Assembly (NCBI GenBank): GCA_910579575.1
Contig: CAJTUM010000010.1
Coordinates: 1 to 64,000 of the forward strand
Direction: 5' to 3'
DNA length: 64,000 nucleotides
Source: an uncultured Eubacteriales bacterium
Lineage (GTDB): Bacteria; Bacillota; Clostridia; Oscillospirales; Butyricicoccaceae
Part shown: positions 8,159 through 15,099 of the stretch, one piece after another
Position numbering within the stretch: the first letter of the stretch is position 1
How the letters are laid out: every line of letters begins with the position of its first letter
Notes under the pieces: generated by a model
Told to the model about the DNA's origin: nothing
The model's input: only the letters and a program-made list of their open reading frames with translations
The model's database searches: none
Made by a program: the position numbers and the translations under genes

Positions 8159-8796
8159 TGCGTTCAAGGTTTGATGAGCAGCTTGATCTGCTGAATAAAG
8201 AGATGATCACCATGGGCGCCCTGTGCGAAAACGCCATCGCCATGTCCGCCAAAGCTGTGGCGGAAGGCGACCTCGCCCTGACCGAGTCCATACCTGCGCT
8301 TGCAGAGCAGATCGGGCAGAAGGAAAGGGAGATCGAAAGCCTTTGCCTGAAACTGCTTTTACAGCAGCAGCCGGTGGCGAAGGATCTGCGCATCATCTCC
8401 TCCGCCCTGAAAATGGTCACGGATATGGAGCGCATCGGACATCAGTCTGCTGACATTGCCGAAATCGTCAGGATGGCAAACCTCAAGGTGGGCGGTGATA
8501 CGGAAGAAGTCCGTAACATGGCGCTTGCTGTGATAAAGATGGTCAGCGAGAGCATTGACGCCTTTGTAAAAAAAGACGACGCTATGGCACAGGCGGTCAT
8601 CGCCTATGACGATGTGGTGGATGACTGCTTTGACCGTGTCAAAAAGCTGCTGATTGGCCGCTTCAGCCAACCGGGAATCGACGGTGAGCAGACCATCGAC
8701 CTTTTGATGGTCGCAAAATATTTTGAACGAATCGGGGATCACGCAGTCAACATTGCAAAATGGGTGGTGTTCTCCATTACCGGAAGCAAGGGGTGA
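8158..8796 (+). CDS. phoU: Phosphate signalling complex protein PhoU
   Basis: 212 aa, all-helical, with the two PhoU repeats: the first contains LLLQQQPVAKDLRIIS and MERIGHQSADIAE (about 60-105), the second VAKYFERIGDHAVNIAKW (about 183-200). The E/DxxxD clusters bind metal. PhoU connects the Pst transporter to the PhoR kinase so that Pho genes are silenced when phosphate is plentiful. Its place between pstB and the two-component genes fits. Confidence 0.95.
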   Translation: MRSRFDEQLDLLNKEMITMGALCENAIAMSAKAVAEGDLALTESIPALAEQIGQKEREIESLCLKLLLQQQPVAKDLRIISSALKMVTDMERIGHQSADIAEIVRMANLKVGGDTEEVRNMALAVIKMVSESIDAFVKKDDAMAQAVIAYDDVVDDCFDRVKKLLIGRFSQPGIDGEQTIDLLMVAKYFERIGDHAVNIAKWVVFSITGSKG

Positions 8797-8801
8797 AAAA
8801 G

Positions 8802-9476
8802 ATGATTTTTTGTGTGGAGGACGACAGCGGAATTCGTGACCTGATGATATATACTCTGAACGCCGCCGGCTTTGAAGCTGTCGGCTTTGGGGATGACGCA
8901 GCGTTTTGGGAAGCCATGAAGCAGCAAAGACCGGAGCTTATCCTGCTGGATATTATGCTGCCCGGAGAGGACGGGATTTCCATTCTCAAAAGCTTGCGTT
9001 CCCAAATCGTGACAAAGGATATCCCCGTCATTATGGCCACTGCCAAGGGCACGGAATACGATAAAGTGACCGGACTTGACTTGGGCGCAGACGATTATCT
9101 TTCAAAGCCTTTCGGCATGATGGAAATGGTGTCAAGAGTCAAGGCGGTTTTGCGCCGCACCGCTCCGAGGGAAGAACGGGAGCCTCTGCGCATCGACGGA
9201 CTGGAGCTTGACCCTGGGTCCTGCATTGTTCAGATCGACGGAGAGCGTGTGGAGCTTACATTGAAAGAATTTAAGCTGCTGTTCACCTTCATGGAAAACA
9301 TCGGCAGGGTGTTCACCCGTGAGCATCTGCTGGAAACCGTTTGGGGGCTGGACTATATCGGCGAAACACGAACAGTGGATGTACATATCGGCACCCTGCG
9401 GACAAAGCTGGGGAAATACAGCAGCCTAATTGCAACGGTGCGGGGTATCGGCTACCGTATGGAGGATAAGCTATGA
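8802..9476 (+). CDS. phoB: PhoB/PhoP-type response regulator
   Basis: 224 aa from the ATG at 8802, which has AAGGGGTG upstream and gives the expected receiver start MIFCVEDDSGIRDL; the longer frame from 8760 runs back into phoU. The receiver domain has the acidic pair E5-D6, the phosphorylated Asp in LILLDIMLPGEDG (about 48) and Lys in LSKPFG. The C-terminal winged helix (about 125-220) is OmpR-type, ending TVRGIGYRM. It should bind the TTTACA-N5-TTTACA boxes at 4767 and 11317. Four-nt overlap with phoR. Confidence 0.92.
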   Translation: MIFCVEDDSGIRDLMIYTLNAAGFEAVGFGDDAAFWEAMKQQRPELILLDIMLPGEDGISILKSLRSQIVTKDIPVIMATAKGTEYDKVTGLDLGADDYLSKPFGMMEMVSRVKAVLRRTAPREEREPLRIDGLELDPGSCIVQIDGERVELTLKEFKLLFTFMENIGRVFTREHLLETVWGLDYIGETRTVDVHIGTLRTKLGKYSSLIATVRGIGYRMEDKL

Positions 9477-11128
9477 CAAAACGGATTTTCCGCTCCATCT
9501 GCTTTGTCGCCATTGCGGTTTTCCTTGCCTCCTTAATTCTCATTATGGGCGTGCTGTACAGCTACTTTTCGGGGGTGCAGCAAAGGCAGCTTCAAATGCA
9601 GTTAGAGCTTGCCGCACAGGGAGTCACCAATGAAGAAACCGCCTATTTTAGCGACCTTACGGTGCGGGATTATCGTATTACATGGATCGACACAGACGGG
9701 ACGGTGCTGTATGACAGCGATGCACTCAGTTCGGATATGGAGAACCATTTGGAGCGTGAGGAGATCAAAGAAGCCCTTGCCACAGGCTATGGGGAAAGTA
9801 AACGGTATTCCGCTACGCTGATGGATCGCTCTCTTTATGCGGCGCAACGTTTGGAGGACGGAACCGTCCTGCGTCTTTCCATTGCGCAAAGCTCCATTTT
9901 AACGCTGGTACTTGGTATGGCACAGCCGATAAGCATTGTCATAGTTCTGGCGGTTGTCCTGTCCGTTGTCCTCGCTGTCCGCCTTTCTAAAAGCATTGTG
10001 AAGCCTTTGAATGAAATTGATTTAAATCATCCTCTTTCAAACGAGGGCTATGACGAACTTGCACCTCTTCTTCGTCGGATCGACGGCCAGCAGAAACAAT
10101 TGCGGGGACAAAAGACCCGGCTGGAACAGAAGCAGGCCGAGCTGGACACTATCATCGGCAGTATGAGCGAAGGTATGGTACTGCTGAATGAACGAGGAAA
10201 GATCGTCAGCATCAATCCCGCTGCCATGCGCCTACTGGGTACAAGCTGGAACTGTGTGGGTACGGATATGCTGACGGTCAGCAGGAATTTGGATCTGCAT
10301 GACATTCTATCTCGGGCATTACAGGGGCAGAGCGAAGTACAGACCGTAAGCCTTGAAGCCGGAAAATACCAAATCAGCGCCAGCCCGATAATGTCTGAAG
10401 AAAAAGTAGTCGGCGCCGCTCTTTGCTTTTTCGATGTGACCGAAAAGGAAAAGGCGGAGCAGATGCGCCGTGAGTTCACCTCCAATGTGTCCCATGAGCT
10501 GAAAACGCCCCTGCACTCCATTTCCGGCTATGCGGAGCTGCTCCAAAACGACATGGTGAAGCAGGAGGATATCGTCCCCTTTGCCGGAAAGATATACAGG
10601 GAAGCGCAGCGCATGACAAGTTTGGTGGAGGATATCCTGAGCCTTTCCCATTTAGACGAGGGCGCAGAGGACATGGAGTGGACAGAGGTCAAGCTGTATG
10701 AGCTTGCGTCGAAGGCCATCGCCGGTTTGGAGGCGGAGGCAAAGGCGGCCAAAGTGACAGTCTCCCTGTCCGGCGAGGACTGCCGCCTGCACGGCATTCC
10801 GCAACTTCTCCACAGTATTATCTACAACCTTTGCGACAACGCCATTAAATATAACAAAGTCGGCGGCGAGGTAAAGGTCAGCGTTGAAAAGCAGGACGCA
10901 GGCGCCCTTCTCACAGTTTCCGATACGGGTATCGGTATTCCCCCTCAGGAGCAGGAGCGCATTTTTGAACGGTTTTACCGTGTGGATAAGAGTCGTTCTA
11001 AAGAGGTTGGCGGTACAGGGTTGGGACTCTCCATCGTCAAGCACGCTGTGCTGATTCATCATGGGACGATCGAGGTGGATAGTGAAATAGGCAAAGGAAC
11101 AACCATAACTGTCCGCTTACCGATGTAA
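9473..11128 (+). CDS. phoR: PhoR-type sensor histidine kinase
   Basis: 551 aa. Two membrane helices (about 7-29 and 142-166) flank a short extracellular domain; a PAS domain follows (about 220-320), then HisKA with the phospho-acceptor His in SNVSHELKTPLHS (about 340) and a HATPase with N box (YNLCDNAIKY), G1 (VSDTGIGIP) and G2 (GGTGLGLSIV). Membrane phosphate-status sensor for the regulator encoded just upstream. Function as phosphate sensor is inferred from the operon. Confidence 0.93.
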   Translation: MTKRIFRSICFVAIAVFLASLILIMGVLYSYFSGVQQRQLQMQLELAAQGVTNEETAYFSDLTVRDYRITWIDTDGTVLYDSDALSSDMENHLEREEIKEALATGYGESKRYSATLMDRSLYAAQRLEDGTVLRLSIAQSSILTLVLGMAQPISIVIVLAVVLSVVLAVRLSKSIVKPLNEIDLNHPLSNEGYDELAPLLRRIDGQQKQLRGQKTRLEQKQAELDTIIGSMSEGMVLLNERGKIVSINPAAMRLLGTSWNCVGTDMLTVSRNLDLHDILSRALQGQSEVQTVSLEAGKYQISASPIMSEEKVVGAALCFFDVTEKEKAEQMRREFTSNVSHELKTPLHSISGYAELLQNDMVKQEDIVPFAGKIYREAQRMTSLVEDILSLSHLDEGAEDMEWTEVKLYELASKAIAGLEAEAKAAKVTVSLSGEDCRLHGIPQLLHSIIYNLCDNAIKYNKVGGEVKVSVEKQDAGALLTVSDTGIGIPPQEQERIFERFYRVDKSRSKEVGGTGLGLSIVKHAVLIHHGTIEVDSEIGKGTTITVRLPM

Positions 11129-11188
11129 TTCAGAGAGAAAAACGAAGATTTTCAAAATCAACGATTGCTGCACCTAACCAATAAAAAA

Positions 11189-11231
11189 GAAGTGTCTGAG
11201 CCTTGAATTTTGCTCAGACGCTTCTTTTTTT
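11189..11231 (+). terminator. Terminator of the pst-pho operon
   Basis: 13-bp stem GAAGTGTCTGAGC / GCTCAGACGCTTC (one T-G wobble), 10-nt loop, then TTTTTTT. It closes the seven-gene operon 60 nt after phoR. Confidence 0.9.
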
Positions 11232-11316
11232 GCACTTATTAATAAATCCTTGAAAATCGCTCAGTTCTTTTACTAAACCAGTCCCCGAACATTTTTCAAC
11301 AAATATTTCTTTTTAT

Positions 11317-11371
11317 TTTACAAGAACTTTACATATCTATGGTAACGGATTTGATGTTGATTTGATATAAG
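11317..11371 (+). promoter_or_regulatory. Second PhoP-box promoter, orphan
   Basis: TTTACA repeats at 11317-11322 and 11328-11333 with a 5-nt spacer, and a -10 TATAAG at 11366-11371, exactly the same offsets as in the pstS promoter. The intervening bases also align without gaps to that promoter, including a shared GATTTGA. On the plus strand nothing codes for the next 800 bases; only minus-strand genes follow. The 326-nt gap 11129-11454 holds the operon terminator, this promoter and the hairpin below. Confidence 0.6.
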
Positions 11372-11404
11372 TAAAAAGTAAACGACTGATTCTGTAAATA
11401 GGGA

Positions 11405-11455
11405 CATTATAAAAGCAGATGACATACCACAGACTGCTGTAGTACATCATCTGCT
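11405..11455 (-). terminator. Terminator of the XRE gene
   Basis: On the minus strand AGCAGATGA pairs with TCATCTGCT across a partly structured loop and is followed by TTTTATAAT. The hairpin begins at the stop codon of the XRE gene. Confidence 0.55.
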
Positions 11456-11748
11456 CAAAACCCCAAATCGTCTTGATTGCGAAGCATTTCAACAAAGGCA
11501 AGAATTAGCTTTTTTTGTTCTGGGGAACAGGTCGAAATCAAATGTATGATGGATTCCTGTTCAGGATAAAATACCCGGTCAGAGGAAACCCCAATGCCCC
11601 GAATCAAACGGTAAAGCGTATCTACGCTGGGGTTTTTCTCACCTAACTCGATTGCCGCAACATGGCGAAGCCCTGTTTCAGAACGCTCTGCAAGCTCCTC
11701 TCTCGTCAAGCCTTTTTCTTCCCGGAGTTCGCGCAGAATGGTACCCAA
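11455..11748 (-). CDS. XRE-family HTH regulator, possibly 5' truncated
   Basis: 97 aa. The helix-turn-helix (LTREELAERSETGLRHVAAIE, within residues 14-35, then NPSVDTLYRLIRGIG) is a standard Cro/C1 fold. The only nearby start is a TTG at 11748 without a clear binding site; upstream the frame remains open (residues PNTERLG precede the TTG) but offers no start codon, so the true N-terminus may have been lost. It overlaps the 61-aa ORF upstream in another frame by 43 nt. Element-type regulator; target unknown. Confidence 0.6.
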   Translation of the reverse strand: MGTILRELREEKGLTREELAERSETGLRHVAAIELGEKNPSVDTLYRLIRGIGVSSDRVFYPEQESIIHLISTCSPEQKKLILAFVEMLRNQDDLGF

Positions 11749-11891
11749 ACGCTCCGTGTTTGGTGTCCTGCCAGCACCACATTGTTGAACTCTGCCAGCC
11801 TGCGGTAGTCGCCCTCCAGACCACTGGCGTGGATCTGCGGCGCCTGCTCCATGAGCTTCTGATACTCGGGAACTTGAATTTTCTGCTCCAT
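11706..11891 (-). CDS. 61-aa element-associated hypothetical protein, possibly truncated
   Basis: ATG at 11891 has GGAGG 8 nt upstream. The product (MEQKIQVPEYQKLMEQAPQ...) resembles short proteins I recall from Clostridial conjugative elements, but I cannot name the family. Its last 14 residues are read from the same DNA as the start of the XRE gene in a different frame, so either the genes naturally overlap or a deletion fused the 3' end of this gene to the XRE gene. Confidence 0.45.
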   Translation of the reverse strand: MEQKIQVPEYQKLMEQAPQIHASGLEGDYRRLAEFNNVVLAGHQTRSVWVPFCANSGKKKA

Positions 11892-11923
11892 CCTACTTAC
11901 CTCCAATATGTATGATTTGGGCT

Positions 11924-12055
11924 GGCGCCCTTTTTGAATCTGCCGTGAAAATGAAAAAGGGCGCCGGTCTGTTTCAGATCGTGCAGACCTGTAAACCGGC
12001 ACCCTTTGGGGGGATATATGAGCAGCGCCCTTTTGGGACTTCAAAAAGGGCGCTG
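11924..12055. repeat. Two tandem long hairpins sharing the core GCGCCCTTTT / AAAAGGGCGC
   Basis: First hairpin: 11924-11935 pairs with 11954-11965 (12 bp perfect). Second: 12023-12034 pairs with 12044-12055 (12 bp perfect). The 333-nt gap 11892-12224 contains these two hairpins, a tRNA-3'-like fragment and the terminator of tRNA-Pro; no coding potential is seen. They may be terminators, a recombinase-binding region or an element end. Confidence 0.5.
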
Positions 12056-12065
12056 ACTGTTTTTC

Positions 12066-12097
12066 TTTCTAATCGGTTCGTGTACGGGTTCGAGTCC
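12066..12097 (+). other. tRNA-like 3' fragment (tRNA-Arg-like anticodon loop to T loop), possible attachment-site remnant
   Basis: TTTCTAATCGG looks like the anticodon loop and 3' stem of a tRNA-Arg(UCU), and ACGGGTTCGAGTCC is a T-arm with the invariant TTCGA. The 5' half of a tRNA is absent and homology stops right after GTCC, where the expected CCGT stem partner is not found. Integrative elements often carry tRNA 3' ends as attachment sites, so this may be one. Weak evidence. Confidence 0.3.
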
Positions 12098-12157
12098 ATC
12101 CAGCCACTCCGAAACCGCACCAGATATCTTTTGTTTCACCGATGAATTTTGGGACTT

Positions 12158-12217
12158 AAAAATGCCCTGAAACGGTTGATGTCACTGGTTTTCCGCCAGT
12201 GACATCTATACCGTTTC
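12158..12217 (-). terminator. Hairpin terminator downstream of tRNA-Pro
   Basis: GATGTCACTGG / CCAGTGACATC (11 bp, 7-nt loop) inside an outer GAAACGG / CCGTTTC pair, 12169-12217. On the minus strand it is followed a few bases later by TTTTT (12158-12162), just after tRNA-Pro. Confidence 0.6.
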
Positions 12218-12224
12218 GCTTTTA

Positions 12225-12301
12225 TGGTCCGAGTGGGGCGACTCGAACGCCCGGTCTCTTGAACCCAAATCAAGCGCGATACCACCTTCGCTACACCCGG
12301 A
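12225..12301 (-). tRNA. tRNA-Pro(UGG)
   Basis: Reading the minus strand, a 7-bp acceptor (TCCGGGT / ACTCGGA), D-arm with AGGTGGTA, anticodon stem CTTGA / TCAAG with loop TTTGGGT (anticodon TGG), T-arm GGGCG TTCGAGT CGCCC, and an encoded CCA end make a complete cloverleaf of 77 nt. Confidence 0.95.
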
Positions 12302-12317
12302 TATTCAGTTTTCCACT

Positions 12318-12346
12318 ATGATAGCAGAGGGAAAGGGAAAAAGCAA
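12318..12346 (-). promoter_or_regulatory. Promoter of tRNA-Pro
   Basis: On the minus strand -35 TTGCTT (12341-12346), 17-bp spacer, -10 TATCAT (12318-12323), 17 nt before the tRNA 5' end. Confidence 0.6.
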
Positions 12347-12441
12347 ACTCAATTTGTCTGTGGTCATTCCTGTGGTTAACGGGGTTTCTGCCCGGTTTCG
12401 CTGTTGATAGAATTCCCGCAAACGCCGCTGTTTCAACAGCT

Positions 12442-12522
12442 TCCAGGCGTTATCAGCTCTCTTCGTGGATACCCACGCCCACGCTGCCAAAGCAGGCGCG
12501 CTACCAACTGCGCAACGCCTGG
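12442..12522 (-). pseudogene. Degenerate tRNA-Pro(UGG)-like sequence
   Basis: Minus strand: acceptor-like CCAGGCG pairs perfectly with CGCCTGG 81 nt later; D-arm GCGCAGTTGGTAGCGC is intact; CCTGC TTTGGCA resembles the Pro(UGG) anticodon arm (CCTGC TTTGGGA GCAGG) but the 3' stem is broken; the T-arm with TTCGA is missing and replaced by a CGTGG GTAT CCACG hairpin; no CCA end. It lies upstream of the intact tRNA-Pro in the same direction and behind its own promoter. I saw no coding potential in the 301-nt gap 12302-12602. Confidence 0.45.
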
Positions 12523-12576
12523 TTATTTGGCGCGGCCTGCCCTCAAGAAGGAACAAGCGAGGAAGGACCGAAACCT

Positions 12577-12606
12577 ATTATACTCCGTCGGCAGGGGAAA
12601 TGTCAA
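12577..12606 (-). promoter_or_regulatory. Strong promoter firing into the pseudo-tRNA
   Basis: Minus strand -35 TTGACA (12601-12606), 18-bp spacer, -10 TATAAT (12577-12582): both hexamers are consensus. The -35 overlaps the stop codon of the upstream XRE gene. The pseudo-tRNA begins 55 nt downstream. Confidence 0.65.
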
Positions 12607-13049
12607 TCTTCCTTTCGCCTGGTTTTGCTCTGAGGCGAAAATTTCTTTTTGGCGATGAGCTTACCCATCTCCAGCTGGTTTTGCAGGCTCGCCCGCAGCA
12701 GCTGCCGGGTTTCTGGATCCAGAGGCTCGCCGTCGAACATCAAGGCGTCGCCGCCGTTTTCCAGCAAATCGAGGGTTTCCGTCAGCCGCTTAGCGATATC
12801 CCGGTAATCCTGAGGCGTCAGCGGAAGCATTCCGCCGTCCTCCACCATCTCAGCCTTGCTTACGCCGAAAAAAGCGGCCAGCTGCTCAATTTTATCAATG
12901 CGAGGATAGGCGTTGCCGCTGATCCATTCGCACACGGTGGAATAAGGCGTTTGCAGAGCGCTGGCAATTTCTTTGCGGGAGACGCCGCAGCGGGTCATTT
13001 GCCGCTTGATGTTTTGGGCCATGATCTTTCGGTTGTTCAGGTCGCTCAT
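12603..13049 (-). CDS. XRE-family repressor
   Basis: 148 aa with an N-terminal Cro/C1 HTH (VSRKEIASALQTPYSTVCEW, about residues 23-42; NAYPRIDKIEQLAAFFGVS) and a C-terminal region without a peptidase domain, so not a LexA/CI-type self-cleaving repressor. RBS AGGAG 9 nt before the ATG. Its promoter contains an inverted repeat between -35 and -10, suggesting self-repression. It is divergent from the DUF362 gene. Phage-like or element-like regulator; target beyond itself unknown. Confidence 0.8.
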   Translation of the reverse strand: MSDLNNRKIMAQNIKRQMTRCGVSRKEIASALQTPYSTVCEWISGNAYPRIDKIEQLAAFFGVSKAEMVEDGGMLPLTPQDYRDIAKRLTETLDLLENGGDALMFDGEPLDPETRQLLRASLQNQLEMGKLIAKKKFSPQSKTRRKED

Positions 13050-13071
13050 GCAAAATCACTCCTATATTAAG

Positions 13072-13100
13072 ATTATACGATAACAACGTATGAAATGCAA
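13072..13100 (-). promoter_or_regulatory. XRE gene promoter with embedded operator
   Basis: Minus strand -35 TTGCAT (13095-13100), 17-bp spacer, -10 TATAAT (13072-13077). An inverted repeat ATACG-N7-CGTAT (13075-13091) fills the spacer and overlaps the -10, the position expected for an autorepressor. Confidence 0.6.
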
Positions 13101-13158
13101 GAAAAGAATCTAGAAATACGACGAAAATTACGAAAATTCTCGATTCTTCAAAAAGCTC

Positions 13159-13189
13159 TTGACTTACACTCAACTCTAAGCGCTATAAT
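13159..13189 (+). promoter_or_regulatory. MerR-type promoter of the DUF362 gene
   Basis: TTGACT (13159-13164) and TATAAT (13184-13189) are 19 bp apart, the abnormal spacing used by MerR-family activators, which bind the spacer. The spacer region 13163-13180 matches the palindromic MerR-family operator CTTAGAGTTAACTCTAAG at 15 of 18 positions. No MerR gene is in the window. Confidence 0.55.
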
Positions 13190-13239
13190 AAAAAATAATA
13201 CCCAAAGAGAGAAATTCAATCAGGATGGAGCGTTTACAA

Positions 13240-14376
13240 ATGGAAAAATCCAAGGTCTATTTCACCGATATGCGGGCTCTGCCAGGCACCAATTTGCTGA
13301 AAAAGCTGAAAAAACTGATGTATGCGGCGGGAATCAATCAGATCGATTTTGACGGCAAATTTGCCGCTATCAAAATCCATTTTGGCGAGCAAGGCAATCT
13401 GTCCTTTCTCCGGCCTAATTTCAGCAAGGTCGTGGCCGATACCGTCAAAGAGCTGGGAGGCAAGCCCTTCCTGACAGACTGCAACACTCTATATGTGGGC
13501 CAGCGCAAAAACGCTCTGGACCATATCGACGTAGCCTATGAAAACGGCTATTCTCCTTTTTCCACTGGTTGCCATGTTTTGATTGCCGACGGCCTGAAGG
13601 GCACGGACGATATTGAAGTCCCTGTGGAGGGCGGCGAATATTGTAAGACGGCTTACATCGGTCGAGCCATTATGGACGCCGACGTCTTTCTTTCCCTGAC
13701 CCATTTTAAAGGCCATGAAATGACCGGTTTTGGCGGCGCTTTGAAAAACATCGGTATGGGCAGCGGCAGCCGGGCTGGCAAAATGGCCATGCACCGGGAC
13801 GGCAAGCCCAGCGTCAACCAGGAGCTGTGCCGCGGCTGTCATGCCTGCGCCCGCAACTGCGCCAACAGCGCCATCGAGTTTGACGAAAACAACAAGGCCC
13901 GCATCAACCACGAAAAATGCGCCGGTTGCGGCCGCTGCATTGGCGCCTGCAATTATGACGCAATCGCCAATACCAACGGCAGCGCTCTGGACGACTTGAA
14001 CTGCAAGATGGCGGAATACGCCAAAGCGGTGGTAGACGGCCGCCCCTGCTTCCATATCAGCATTGTCAACCAGGTTTCTCCTTATTGCGATTGCCACGGC
14101 GAAAACGATACCGCCATTATTCCGGATGTGGGAATGTTTGCCTCGTTTGACCCAGTAGCCCTGGACCAGGCTTGCGCCGACGCCTGTAACAAAGCGCCGG
14201 TGATCCCCGGCAGCTTGCTGGACGACCGTCTCCATGAGCACGATCATACGAATCATAACGACCATTTCACCGATATCCACCCCACTACCAACTGGAAAAG
14301 TTGTCTGGATCATGCCGAAAAAATCGGCATTGGAACCAAGGCATATGAACTGATTGATATCGACAGCAAAAACTGA
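13240..14376 (+). CDS. DUF362 protein with 2x[4Fe-4S] ferredoxin domain
   Basis: 378 aa from ATG 13240 (GGATGGAG upstream); an in-frame ATG at 13225 lacks a binding site. The DUF362 part (about 1-180) carries KIHFGEQGN and LTHFKGHEMTGFGGALKNIG. It is followed by two ferredoxin motifs, CRGCHACARNC (about 194-204) and CAGCGRCIGAC (about 223-233), that would hold two cubane clusters. The C-terminus has a His/Asp-rich stretch (HEHDHTNHNDH). Substrate is unknown; an electron-transfer role is inferred. Divergent from the XRE repressor and preceded by a MerR-type promoter. Confidence 0.88.
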   Translation: MEKSKVYFTDMRALPGTNLLKKLKKLMYAAGINQIDFDGKFAAIKIHFGEQGNLSFLRPNFSKVVADTVKELGGKPFLTDCNTLYVGQRKNALDHIDVAYENGYSPFSTGCHVLIADGLKGTDDIEVPVEGGEYCKTAYIGRAIMDADVFLSLTHFKGHEMTGFGGALKNIGMGSGSRAGKMAMHRDGKPSVNQELCRGCHACARNCANSAIEFDENNKARINHEKCAGCGRCIGACNYDAIANTNGSALDDLNCKMAEYAKAVVDGRPCFHISIVNQVSPYCDCHGENDTAIIPDVGMFASFDPVALDQACADACNKAPVIPGSLLDDRLHEHDHTNHNDHFTDIHPTTNWKSCLDHAEKIGIGTKAYELIDIDSKN

Positions 14377-14399
14377 TTTTTTTCCTCTTTTTTTCTTTG

Positions 14400-14434
14400 G
14401 CGGCGCGGCCTGTTGATCAGGCTGCGCCGCTTTT
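14400..14434 (+). terminator. Terminator after the DUF362 gene
   Basis: 13-bp GC-rich stem GCGGCGCGGCCTG / CAGGCTGCGCCGC, 5-nt loop, then TTTT. Confidence 0.8.
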
Positions 14435-14541
14435 GTGCGTTTAGGAAAAAATGAAAAATCCGCAAAATACAGAAATCCGGCGTAAGATGAGGCGAAAAAT
14501 CCAGAGAGTATGGGCAGAGAATGCGAAAGGAGGGAATGAAA

Positions 14542-15099
14542 ATGGAAGATGCGGAGATTATTCGGCTGTTGTTCGACCGGTCGGAGCGGGCTTTGGCGGA
14601 GCTCTCTCATAAATATGGGTCGCTGTGCGGAGCTCTGGCCCGAAACATTCTGGGCAGCGATCAGGACGCAGAAGAATGCGTCAACGACGCCTGGCTGGCC
14701 GCCTGGAACGCCATCCCGCCGGAAAAACCGAACCCGCTGCAAGCCTATCTCTGCCGATTGACCCGCAATATCGCTGTGACGCGCTATCACGCAGGCAAAG
14801 CGGCCAAGCGAAACAGCCGGTATGACGTGGCTCTCGACGAACTGGAGGGCTGCCTGGCCGGCTGGCGCACGGTAGAAGGGGAGCTGGAGGCCAAGGAGCT
14901 GGCACAAGCGATCGGGCGGTTTTTGGATGGGCTGAACAAAGAGCAAAGGACGTTGTTCGTCCGCCGCTATTGGTATGCCGATTCTGTGGCGGAGTTGGGG
15001 CGGGTCACAGGCGCCGGCAGCGCCGCTGTATCCGCCCGGTTGTTCCGCATCCGGCGGAAGCTAAAAACATATCTGGAACAGGAAGGGATGATGGGATGA
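14542..15099 (+). CDS. RNA polymerase sigma factor, sigma-70/ECF type
   Basis: 185 aa from ATG 14542, which follows AAAGGAGGG by 7 nt; ATGs at 14521 and 14536 are less well placed. Region 2 (about 10-80: LGSDQDAEECVNDAWLAAW, then AYLCRLTRNIAVTRYH) recognises the -10 and region 4 (about 130-180: LNKEQRTLFVRRYW, then SVAELGRVTGAGSAAVSARL) the -35. It overlaps the next gene by 4 nt (ATGA), the usual layout of a sigma factor and its membrane partner. Signal and regulon unknown. Confidence 0.88.
   Translation: MEDAEIIRLLFDRSERALAELSHKYGSLCGALARNILGSDQDAEECVNDAWLAAWNAIPPEKPNPLQAYLCRLTRNIAVTRYHAGKAAKRNSRYDVALDELEGCLAGWRTVEGELEAKELAQAIGRFLDGLNKEQRTLFVRRYWYADSVAELGRVTGAGSAAVSARLFRIRRKLKTYLEQEGMMG

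Noticed and set aside
12442..12522. Selenocysteine tRNA
   Set aside because: The long variable-like hairpin was suggestive, but there is no TCA anticodon, no extended acceptor/T-arm and no TTCGA.
12305..12556. 83-codon minus-strand ORF across the pseudo-tRNA
   Set aside because: It spans the tRNA-Pro promoter and the pseudo-tRNA, has no binding site, and the sequence is better explained by the RNA features.
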